Source: Synergistaceae bacterium (GTDB taxonomy: Bacteria; Synergistota; Synergistia; Synergistales; Aminobacteriaceae). Taken from it: 7,655 nt of DNA. The notes below the pieces were generated by a model that searched no databases, was not told where the DNA came from, and was given only the letters and a program-made list of their open reading frames with translations. The stretch lies in the NCBI GenBank assembly GCA_017446645.1, contig JAFSQO010000018.1, positions 1-7,655 on the forward strand, in the 5' to 3' direction. Below are positions 1 through 6,071 of the stretch, in pieces (position 1 is the stretch's first letter; every line of letters begins with the position of its first letter). Made by a program: the position numbers and the translations under genes.

Positions 1-201
1 CGGACGGGCATCAAAACGTGCGGTGTAAGCTATGCATCTGTCAACGACTTCTTTCATCTTGATGAACGGGGCCGAGTAAAGCGCGATACTTGGGTCTTCG
101 CCGAATATATAGCAGTGTTTGCATCTCTGGTCACAGTTGTCGGTTATATGCCACTGAAAGACCATACGTCTGGATGATTTTGCCTTATTCTCATTTGCCA
201 T
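1..201 (-). CDS. Radical SAM enzyme, N-terminal fragment (runs off left edge)
   Basis: The first 67 codons of a radical SAM protein are present; the rest lies beyond base 1. The translation begins MANENKAKSSRR and then carries FQWHITDNCDQRCKHCYIF. The CxxxCxxC triad is Cys23, Cys27 and Cys30, which in this superfamily binds the [4Fe-4S] cluster that cleaves S-adenosylmethionine. The 'WHIT..C..RCxHCY' style is typical of SPASM-type, peptide-modifying or cofactor-maturing radical SAM proteins, but the C-terminal domain that would prove this is not in the window. The start is the ATG at 199-201, supported by a strong GGGAGG ribosome-binding site at 209-214, seven bases upstream. It begins 33 bases after the ispG stop, so it is probably the distal gene of the same transcript. 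The substrate is unknown. Radical SAM membership is near certain; the subfamily is a guess. Confidence 0.88.
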   Translation of the reverse strand, partial: MANENKAKSSRRMVFQWHITDNCDQRCKHCYIFGEDPSIALYSAPFIKMKEVVDRCIAYTARFDARP

Positions 202-208
202 ATAATAG

Positions 209-214
209 CCTCCC
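209..214 (-). promoter_or_regulatory. Ribosome-binding site of the radical SAM gene
   Basis: GGGAGG on the minus strand, seven bases before the ATG at 199-201. It fixes the start of a gene of which only 67 codons are visible, and lies in the short gap after ispG. Confidence 0.75.
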
Positions 215-234
215 TCGAAAAATTTATCCCGCAA

Positions 235-1278
235 TTATACACTGGCAAAGAAATCAGGCAGAATTTTTTCCAGCTCACTGAAACTATATTCACCGACTGA
301 TTTACCCTCCCGGAATAATAAAGCACCTCCGGGAGTCCCTGCTATTCCAAATTGGGCATGTCTTGCTTCTTTAGGGCCATTGACTTCACAGCCCATGACA
401 GCAACTGAAGTACCGTCCGGCAAATTCTTTAGCAATGGTTCGACTATCTTGACGAGATTCATAACGTCAGCGCGTCTTCTCCCGCATGTTGGACACGAGA
501 TTAGATTAACGCCTCGAGTCCGCAGCTCTAAAGCCTTGAGAATTTCGTAGCCGACTTTAACCTCGCGTTCCGGCTGGTCAGTCAGTGATACCCTTAAAGT
601 GTCGCCGATCTTCATTGACAGCAAAGCCGATATGCAAGCTGTACCCTTTACAATGCCGCCATCGCCGGGGCCTGCTTCAGTAAGTCCAATGTGCATTGGG
701 AAATCAGGGTAACTTTTCGCAATCAAGATATTTGCCCGAACGCACTCGTTGACGCTCGATGATTTAGCCGAGAGAATGAGACTCGTGAAATCCTGAGCAA
801 GCAGTAATTCAGCCTGTTCACGAACTGCGATAAATAATGCCTTAGCCCTGTCACCTTGAGCCTGTTCGAGTTGAGCCTGAGAGATTGAGCCTCCGTTAGC
901 TCCGATTCTGATTACTACGCCGAGACTCCTGGCACACGAGATTACGTCATTTAATTTGTTGAGCGGCATGTTGCCGGGGTTAATTCTGATTGCCTTGACT
1001 CCAGCTTCCATTGCGAGAAGAGCTAATGCAGGGTCAAAATGAATATCAGCCATGAGAGTCAGCTTAGTGTGACTGGCCAGATACTTCAGGTCATCAGCAA
1101 ATTTTTTGTCAGGTAAGGCAACCCTCGCCATCTCACAGCCTGACGCAATTAATCTCTCACACTGGGCAATGCACTCGTCATGCTTATCGAGAGAAATTTT
1201 TAACATGCTCTCGACTCTGACTGGAGCATCGCCGCCTATTGTTAAGCCGTTAATGTTTACTTGTCGTTTGCTGTTCAT
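235..1278 (-). CDS. ispG: 4-hydroxy-3-methylbut-2-en-1-yl diphosphate synthase (IspG/GcpE)
   Basis: This cytosolic enzyme converts 2-C-methyl-D-erythritol 2,4-cyclodiphosphate to HMBPP, the penultimate step of the MEP isoprenoid pathway. The 347-residue length fits the short bacterial form: a TIM-barrel N-terminal part (about 1-250) and a C-terminal [4Fe-4S] domain. Family landmarks are MADIHFD (76-82), RINPGN (98-103), HIGLTEAG (196-203), IGDTLRVSL (224-232) and SCPTCGR (261-267). The cluster cysteines are Cys262, Cys265 and Cys297, and Glu304 corresponds to the fourth ligand (Glu312 in E. coli). Two departures from the usual pattern are seen: the N-terminal 'QSMTNTxT' segment reads VESMLKISLD, and 'NGPGEA' reads NGPKEA (Lys303). 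The ATG at 1276-1278 is backed by AGGAGG at 1284-1289. It lies 88 bases after rseP and 33 before the radical SAM gene, probably in one operon. Confidence 0.96.
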   Translation of the reverse strand: MNSKRQVNINGLTIGGDAPVRVESMLKISLDKHDECIAQCERLIASGCEMARVALPDKKFADDLKYLASHTKLTLMADIHFDPALALLAMEAGVKAIRINPGNMPLNKLNDVISCARSLGVVIRIGANGGSISQAQLEQAQGDRAKALFIAVREQAELLLAQDFTSLILSAKSSSVNECVRANILIAKSYPDFPMHIGLTEAGPGDGGIVKGTACISALLSMKIGDTLRVSLTDQPEREVKVGYEILKALELRTRGVNLISCPTCGRRRADVMNLVKIVEPLLKNLPDGTSVAVMGCEVNGPKEARHAQFGIAGTPGGALLFREGKSVGEYSFSELEKILPDFFASV

Positions 1279-1297
1279 GATTACCTCCTAATTGAAA

Positions 1298-1315
1298 CCC
1301 TTCCCCCGCCTTCCC
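1298..1315 (-). other. G-run tract in the ispG leader
   Basis: The minus strand reads GGGAAGGCGGGGGAAGGG, four G-runs (3, 2, 5, 3) separated by one or two bases, ending eight bases before the AGGAGG ribosome-binding site of ispG. It could form a two-layer G-quadruplex in the mRNA or act as a stand-by ribosome site; it could equally be a chance purine tract. The rest of the 88-base rseP-ispG gap holds only a 7-bp inverted repeat (1318-1324 with 1351-1357) and no T-tract, so I see no terminator here. Confidence 0.35.
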
Positions 1316-1366
1316 TTATCAGGGACGGAGCTACTTGCTGTCACTATTCGCCCTGATTTTGCAGCC

Positions 1367-2422
1367 CTAGTGAGTGAAGAACAAGTTATAGACATCTTTG
1401 CAGGTTATGAAGATCATCAATGAGATTAACAGCACAAAGCCCGCAGTGTGAATCCAGTTCTCGATTTTGTCAGGAAGCCTTCGCCTCACTATAATTTCGA
1501 GCATGACAAATAAGAGCCTTCCGCCGTCAAGAGCAGGAATAGGGAACAAATTCAGGATTCCCAAATTCAGCGCAATTATAGCAATGAACGAAATAAAATC
1601 CCAGAAACCTGACTTCATTGCACGCCCTGACATTGAGGCAATCCCTACAGGTCCGGTAACGTCTGCTTCCTGTTGACCCGTCAGTAAGTCATAGAGTCCC
1701 CTCATCATTAAGACGCTCATTTTATACGTGTAACCTGCTGCACTCCTGAGTGAGCGATACAAGCCATAACGCACATGAGAAGGCGAGACTCCGAGCATTG
1801 GCCTGCCGTATTCTTTATTGACTGGGACGTTGACGGAGAACTTGAGAATTTCTTCACCGCGCCTGACTTCGAGATTAATGTCCTGATTAGGATTCTTAGT
1901 GACTTCCTGCCTGATAGTCTCTGAAATATCGCGCCACTGTTTTATTTCTGATTCGTTGACCTTCACAATTTCGTCGCCGACTTTTATTCCTGCACTCTCA
2001 GCTGGAAAGCCCGGCATTAACTCGCCGATTTTAGAGTGTTCCATATCGAGAACCCCATGACCATAGAGAAACGCTGCCATTAAGAGAACAGCAAGCAAAA
2101 TGTTGAACAGTGAGCCGTTAAGCAAAATCAGGAATCTCTTCCATGAAGGCTGCTCGTTGAAGCCCTTACCTGCTATAACTTCTTCGTCATCCTCTTCTTC
2201 GTCCATTCCTGCGAGCCTGCAAAAGCCTCCGACTGGGAATAACCGCCATGACCATAGCATATTAGTATTCTCGTTTCTATGCTGCAGAATTACCGGACCC
2301 ATTCCGAAAGCGAACTCGTGAACCTGAACGCCTAAAATTTTCGCAGTTATATAATGACCGTATTCATGGACGATTACACAGACTGCTATAACTATTATGA
2401 ATGCAACTATACTAGCCAGCAA
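1367..2422 (-). CDS. rseP: RseP/RasP-type site-2 zinc metalloprotease, single PDZ
   Basis: This membrane-embedded protease (M50 family) cleaves substrates within the bilayer; homologues process anti-sigma factors and remnant signal peptides. The zinc site is HEYGH at residues 19-23 (His19, Glu20, His23) in the first membrane segment. The third ligand region is NLFPIPALDGG (291-301, Asp299). One PDZ domain spans roughly 125-200, unlike the two in E. coli RseP. Further membrane segments lie near 97-120, 275-297 and 325-341. FAFGMGP (37-43) and the acidic stretch 74-81 precede the second segment. The 351-residue length is normal for the single-PDZ form. The start is TTG at 2420-2422: no ATG occurs before residue 39, which would remove the HExxH site, and AGGAGGAG at 2431-2438 is well spaced. 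It begins four bases after the patB stop, indicating translational coupling. The substrate is unknown. Confidence 0.95.
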   Translation of the reverse strand: MLASIVAFIIVIAVCVIVHEYGHYITAKILGVQVHEFAFGMGPVILQHRNENTNMLWSWRLFPVGGFCRLAGMDEEEDDEEVIAGKGFNEQPSWKRFLILLNGSLFNILLAVLLMAAFLYGHGVLDMEHSKIGELMPGFPAESAGIKVGDEIVKVNESEIKQWRDISETIRQEVTKNPNQDINLEVRRGEEILKFSVNVPVNKEYGRPMLGVSPSHVRYGLYRSLRSAAGYTYKMSVLMMRGLYDLLTGQQEADVTGPVGIASMSGRAMKSGFWDFISFIAIIALNLGILNLFPIPALDGGRLLFVMLEIIVRRRLPDKIENWIHTAGFVLLISLMIFITCKDVYNLFFTH

Positions 2423-2426
2423 TTTA

Positions 2427-3620
2427 TTAACTCCTCCTGTATTTGCTAAAAACTTTCTTGATTCTCTCTAACGCCTCGTTAATATATCTGGTAGGGCAGG
2501 CGATATTCCAGCGTTCAAAGCCCTCTCCCTGTGAGCCGAATATGTAGCCCTCGTCAAAGAATAATTTTGCCTCAGAGTGATTAATCCTCTCAAGCTCCTT
2601 ATAATCCAGACCCAAACCGTTAAAGTCCAGCCACATTAAATACGTGCCTTCGAGATTATAAGCCTTAATTTCGGGAATTTCATGACTCAAAAAGTCAACG
2701 ATTAACTTTCTGTTAGTGTCAATGACTTCAAGAGCAGAGTCCAGCCAGCCCTCGCAATGCCTGTAAGCAGCAAGTGAGGCACAATAACCCAGAATATTGC
2801 ACTTCGGATTAGGATTAGTGAGTTTCAGGGCAGCCAGATATTTCGAGCGCAATTCTTCATTAGGGATAAATATATTTGAAGTCTGAAGTCCCGCAATGTT
2901 AAACGTCTTGCTGGGAGCTGTGCATATAATCGAGTTATTTGCGAACTCATCACTGATACTTGCAAAGACAGTGTGAACATAACCGGGCATTAGTAAGTCG
3001 CAGTGAATTTCGTCAGACAGGACCAGCACGTTATGACGCAGACAAATTTCGCCGATTCGAGTTAATTCTTCAAGAGTCCAGACCCTTCCGCAGGGATTAT
3101 GAGGGCTGCAGAGAATTAACAGCTTTGTGTCAGGTTCAGCTGCTTTTCTCTCAAAATCCTCGAAATCAATTTTGTAGCTTGTTCCTGTGTTAATCATCTT
3201 GCAGTCAACGAGTTTTCTCCCCGTGAAGTTCACAGCCATATACATCGGGTGATAAACTGGAGTAGTAAGCATGACTCCTTCGCCTGGCTTCGTGTAGGTC
3301 TTGACGGCCTCGAAAAACGCATCGACTACCCCGTGAGTCGTTAATATCCATTCGGGCTTGGCCTTCCAGTTGTGGCGACGCTCGAACCAGTTACACACTT
3401 CTGATAAATATTCCTGAGTCGGATTTGCATAACCCATTATCGAGTGATCCAGCTCGTACTTCAGGGCTTCTATTATTTCCGGAGCTGTAACGAATTCCAT
3501 ATCAGCCACTGAGAAAGGGATTATGTCTTCGGACTCGCTGATGCCGTTGCGCGCTAATTCGTCCCATTTTCCGGAGCCGGTGTTGTAACGCTTATGGACT
3601 TTTACAAAATCGTATCGCAT
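2427..3620 (-). CDS. patB: PatB/MalY-type PLP-dependent C-S lyase (class I/II aminotransferase fold)
   Basis: This cytosolic fold-type I PLP enzyme is 397 residues, the usual length for the MalY/PatB family. Family members cleave cystathionine or cysteine S-conjugates to a thiol or sulfide, pyruvate and ammonia; some act as aminotransferases. The N-terminus (MRYDFVKVHKRYNTGSGKWD) and SVADMEF (37-43) match the family pattern. Visible active-site elements are GYANP (63-67), PVYHP (121-125), SPHNPCGRVW (172-181, Asn175), SDEIHCDL (202-209, Asp203), the Schiff-base Lys238 in SKTFNIAG (237-244), and RWNIACP (370-376), whose Arg370 should bind the substrate carboxylate. The ATG at 3618-3620 is preceded by AGGAGAG at 3632-3638, an 11-base spacing that is slightly long. 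It heads the patB-rseP-ispG-radical SAM cluster. Beta-cystathionase, cysteine desulfhydrase and aminotransferase cannot be distinguished from sequence alone; the gene symbol is by family. Confidence 0.9.
   Translation of the reverse strand: MRYDFVKVHKRYNTGSGKWDELARNGISESEDIIPFSVADMEFVTAPEIIEALKYELDHSIMGYANPTQEYLSEVCNWFERRHNWKAKPEWILTTHGVVDAFFEAVKTYTKPGEGVMLTTPVYHPMYMAVNFTGRKLVDCKMINTGTSYKIDFEDFERKAAEPDTKLLILCSPHNPCGRVWTLEELTRIGEICLRHNVLVLSDEIHCDLLMPGYVHTVFASISDEFANNSIICTAPSKTFNIAGLQTSNIFIPNEELRSKYLAALKLTNPNPKCNILGYCASLAAYRHCEGWLDSALEVIDTNRKLIVDFLSHEIPEIKAYNLEGTYLMWLDFNGLGLDYKELERINHSEAKLFFDEGYIFGSQGEGFERWNIACPTRYINEALERIKKVFSKYRRS
2431..2438 (-). promoter_or_regulatory. rseP ribosome-binding site inside the end of patB
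   Basis: AGGAGGAG is formed by the last codons of patB (Arg-Arg-Ser, AGG AGG AGT) and lies eight bases before the TTG start of rseP. It supports the TTG start and suggests that rseP translation is coupled to termination of patB. Confidence 0.8.
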
Positions 3621-3679
3621 GAAAAATTTTTCTCTCCTGACTCATAATTTATTGCTTTACCCAAAATTTTAACACTCAC

Positions 3680-5515
3680 TCACATAAATAACACTCTGAT
3701 TGCATTCAAGACAGCAAGCACCATTACTCCTACATCAGCAAAGACAGCAAGCCACATGTCAGCAAGCCCCATTGCTCCCAGAACGAGGCATAATAATTTA
3801 ATCCCAATCGAGAAATAAATATTTTGCCTGGCTATTCTCATGCAGTTACGGGAAATCTTTATGGCACGCGAAATTTTTATGGGATCATCGTCCATTAACA
3901 CAACGTCAGCAGCTTCAACGGCAGCGTCAGAACCAAGGGCACCCATAGCAATCCCGACATCAGCACGAGCCAGAACAGGAGCGTCGTTAATTCCGTCACC
4001 CGCAAAAATCAATGAGCCTTTAGAATCTTTCATGAACTCGTCGACTTTATTGACTTTGTCAGCAGGAAGTAATTCACCGTAAAATTCCTGAATTCCCAAT
4101 GAAGCCGCAACTTCTTTTGCACTCGCTTCAGAGTCTCCGGTAAGCATGATTACTCGTTGAATTCCCAAACCCTTTAACTCTTGAACCGCAAGTTTTGACT
4201 CACGTTTTATCATATCAGAGATTACTATATGGCCAGCGTATTTATTATCTATTGCAGTGTGAATTATGCTGCCGGACTTCTCGCAGGGCTGCCACTCAAC
4301 GCCGAGAGAGTCCATAAAGCGCGAACTTCCCGAACAAATTACCTGATTGTTGACATTAGCACGAACTCCCATGCCTGCAAGCTCTTCGTAATCCTGAATG
4401 ACGCAATCATCTGACTCGTTTGGATAAGCACGCCTCAATGACAAGGCAACAGGATGACTCGAAAACCGTTCAACGTGAGCAGTCAGGTGCAATAACTCTT
4501 CAGGTTCTATAATTTTCGGGTGAACTGCGCTGACCTCAAATACCCCGCGAGTCAAAGTCCCTGTCTTGTCAAATACGACACAAGATGCACGCGACAATAA
4601 CTCTATGAAGTTCGAGCCTTTTATCAGGATTCCTGATTTGCTTGCCGAGCCAATTCCCGCAAAAAAAGTAAGGGGAATGCTTATCACCAGTGCGCATGGG
4701 CAGCTTATGACCAGAAACGTTAACGCCCTGTAAAGCCATGTCCCAAATGATGGCCAGCCATATATAAGAGTCGGGATAACGGCAAGGGCAACGGCACTGA
4801 TACATACAGCAGGAGTATAAACTTTCGCAAATCGTGTTATGAATCTTTCGGTATGTGATTTTCTCTCTGAAGCATTCTCTACAAGCTCAAGAATCTTTGA
4901 TACTGTAGAGTCTTTGAATTCGCAGGTTGTTCTGACTCTTAAGACTCTCTCAAGATTTATACAGCCGCTAATTACTTCATCGCCTGAGTCCACGCTTCTA
5001 GGCAGACTCTCTCCGGTTAATGCGCTGGTGTTGAGGCTTGAATTACCCTCGATAATCACGCCGTCAATCGGAATTTTCTCGCCCGGTTTGATTACTATAA
5101 TGCTTCCTGATTCTACTTCAGCAGGATTTATTTTTGTGATTGTGCCTTCGTGTTCGAGATTTGCGTAATCCGGCCTTATGTCCATTAGCGATGTTATATT
5201 CTTGCGGGTCTTGTCCTCTGCATAATCTTCAAAGAGTTCGCCGATTTTATAGAAAAGCATGACAGCAACGGCCTCAAGGTAATCGCCATCATAGCACAGG
5301 CCAAGAATTAAAGCCCCTATTGTAGCAATTGACATCAGGAAATTCTCGTCAAATATCTCACGCTCACGAATTCCCTCAAGAGCTTCGAGCAGGACATCAT
5401 AGCCAATCACTAAATAAGGCACAAGGTAAGCAGCGAACTTTGCGAGACCCTGAACATTCAGAAAGTGAATCGCAACGAGCATGATAATACACAGGCAAAT
5501 CCGAATTTTTTGCAT
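3680..5515 (-). CDS. Heavy-metal P1B-type ATPase (Zn/Cd/Pb exporter, no N-terminal metal-binding domain)
   Basis: This inner-membrane pump uses ATP to expel soft divalent cations. Numbered from the ATG at 5513-5515 (611 residues), it shows TGES (167-170, actuator domain), the CPC ion-binding motif (272-274), DKTGT (316-320, phosphorylated Asp316), the SSHP histidine motif (His354), TGD (459-461) and GDGINDAP (506-513). Lys573 in the seventh membrane helix and Asp594 in 'ADVG' of the eighth match the spacing of the Zn/Cd/Pb group (ZntA Lys693 and Asp714, both 21 apart), which favours P1B-2 over copper pumps. No HMA domain or CxxC precedes the first membrane helix (about residues 4-19), so the usual soluble metal-binding N-terminus is absent. 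A TTG at 5522-5524 would add three residues; GAGAG at 5527-5531 is three bases from the TTG and twelve from the ATG, so the start is uncertain. It follows the ArsR gene and an operator. Confidence 0.94.
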   Translation of the reverse strand: MQKIRICLCIIMLVAIHFLNVQGLAKFAAYLVPYLVIGYDVLLEALEGIREREIFDENFLMSIATIGALILGLCYDGDYLEAVAVMLFYKIGELFEDYAEDKTRKNITSLMDIRPDYANLEHEGTITKINPAEVESGSIIVIKPGEKIPIDGVIIEGNSSLNTSALTGESLPRSVDSGDEVISGCINLERVLRVRTTCEFKDSTVSKILELVENASERKSHTERFITRFAKVYTPAVCISAVALAVIPTLIYGWPSFGTWLYRALTFLVISCPCALVISIPLTFFAGIGSASKSGILIKGSNFIELLSRASCVVFDKTGTLTRGVFEVSAVHPKIIEPEELLHLTAHVERFSSHPVALSLRRAYPNESDDCVIQDYEELAGMGVRANVNNQVICSGSSRFMDSLGVEWQPCEKSGSIIHTAIDNKYAGHIVISDMIKRESKLAVQELKGLGIQRVIMLTGDSEASAKEVAASLGIQEFYGELLPADKVNKVDEFMKDSKGSLIFAGDGINDAPVLARADVGIAMGALGSDAAVEAADVVLMDDDPIKISRAIKISRNCMRIARQNIYFSIGIKLLCLVLGAMGLADMWLAVFADVGVMVLAVLNAIRVLFM

Positions 5516-5551
5516 AACTAACAACCGCTCTCTTTCTTAGCGTCTAATAAT

Positions 5552-5580
5552 TAAATATTCAAATAAACGTTTGAATGTAA
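5552..5580 (-). promoter_or_regulatory. Putative promoter of the metal ATPase gene
   Basis: On the minus strand a -35-like TTACAT (5575-5580) and a -10-like TATTTA (5552-5557) are separated by 17 bases, about 37 bases before the ATPase start. Both hexamers are imperfect, but the spacing is ideal and the inverted-repeat operator fills the spacer, the usual arrangement for ArsR-family repression. Confidence 0.5.
5557..5576. promoter_or_regulatory. Putative ArsR/CadC-type operator
   Basis: A perfect 7-bp inverted repeat, ATTCAAA-N6-TTTGAAT, sits in the gap between the ArsR gene and the ATPase gene. From memory it closely resembles the operator of staphylococcal CadC (TCAAATAAATATTTGAAT core) and the 12-2-12 operators of SmtB-type repressors. 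It overlaps the predicted promoter spacer, so binding would block RNA polymerase. The neighbouring ArsR protein is the natural ligand; this is inferred. Confidence 0.7.
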
Positions 5581-5602
5581 GAGAGATAATACTACTTTTT
5601 TA

Positions 5603-5962
5603 CTATGAGTCAATAACCGGGCAAGTTATCTTAAAAAATGCTTCGATAGTTTGATGCAACAGCTTTGCTTCTTGAGAGGCTGCGAGTGAATAGTGAATTT
5701 CCTGGCCGACTCTCTCTGCGTTGACGAGATCGCTCTTTCGCAATAATTGCAGGTGATGAGATACTACGGCGCGACTCATTCCTACTGCAGCAGCTATATC
5801 TGATACGCACTCTTTGCTGTGACAGAGTATCCACAAAATTTTGAGTCTTGTAGGGTCTCCGAGCTGGCTGAAGAGTTCTGCACAGTCGGCAAATTTTTCG
5901 TTGGCCGGCATACTCTCCAGGACTTTGTTAATGTTCTTGTCGTGGTTATGAGGCAAATTCAT
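5603..5962 (-). CDS. ArsR/SmtB-family metal-responsive transcriptional repressor
   Basis: A 119-residue winged-helix regulator, a typical size. LGDPTRLKILWIL (34-46) is the family hallmark, followed by KECVSDIAAAVG (50-61), the recognition helix MSRAVVSHHLQLLRKSDLV (62-80) and the wing VGQEIHYSL (85-93). Members of this family dissociate from DNA on binding metal. Cys52 aligns with the SmtB 'ELCV' cysteine; other possible ligands are His5, His7, Cys27, Cys47, His48 and Cys114. The four classic C-terminal (alpha5) ligands of SmtB (Asp104, His106, His117, Glu120) align with Ala, Gln, Ala and Lys here, so that site appears absent. The start at 5960-5962 has only a weak upstream signal (AAGGA fourteen bases away). 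An internal ATG at Met18, preceded by GGAG, is an alternative that would drop His5 and His7. The gene lies upstream of the ATPase, and the inducer is not predictable. Confidence 0.93.
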   Translation of the reverse strand: MNLPHNHDKNINKVLESMPANEKFADCAELFSQLGDPTRLKILWILCHSKECVSDIAAAVGMSRAVVSHHLQLLRKSDLVNAERVGQEIHYSLAASQEAKLLHQTIEAFFKITCPVIDS

Positions 5963-5983
5963 TTTCTCGAATCAAATCCTTAA

Positions 5984-6004
5984 TGCAAATTATTCGCAAA
6001 TTAT
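5984..6004. promoter_or_regulatory. Repeat upstream of the ArsR gene, possible second operator
   Basis: GCAAATTAT occurs twice (5985-5993 and 5996-6004) with an 11-bp period, about one helical turn. The same stretch contains the near-palindrome TGCAAATTATTCGCA (5984-5998, one mismatched pair). It lies 22 bases before the ArsR start and just after the terminator of the preceding gene, where the ArsR promoter should be. The minus strand offers GATAAT and AATAAT as -10 candidates but no convincing -35. It could be a regulator-binding site or just AT-rich promoter sequence. Confidence 0.35.
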
Positions 6005-6009
6005 CTCAC

Positions 6010-6046
6010 AAAAAAGAGCCTCTGAATAATTACGATTCAGAAGCTC
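6010..6046 (-). terminator. Rho-independent terminator of the carbohydrate-binding protein gene
   Basis: On the minus strand GAGCTTCTGAAT (6035-6046) pairs with ATTCAGAGGCTC (6016-6027) over 12 positions, one of them a G-T wobble, across a 7-base loop, followed by six T (6010-6015). It begins 25 bases after the stop codon of the upstream gene and isolates the ArsR module from it. Confidence 0.92.
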
Positions 6047-6071
6047 CACTGTTGCGTGTTTTCGGTAAAAA

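Noticed and set aside
1318..1357. Inverted repeat as an rseP terminator
   Set aside because: The stem is short, the loop is 26 bases and no T-tract follows on the minus strand.
3663..3670. AAAATTTT palindrome between the ATPase and patB genes as a terminator
   Set aside because: It is only AT pairs with no loop or GC stem followed by T; it cannot act as an intrinsic terminator.
4839..5168. 109-codon open frame on the plus strand
   Set aside because: It lies wholly inside the ATPase gene in antisense, has no recognisable domain, and the ATPase frame carries all diagnostic motifs.
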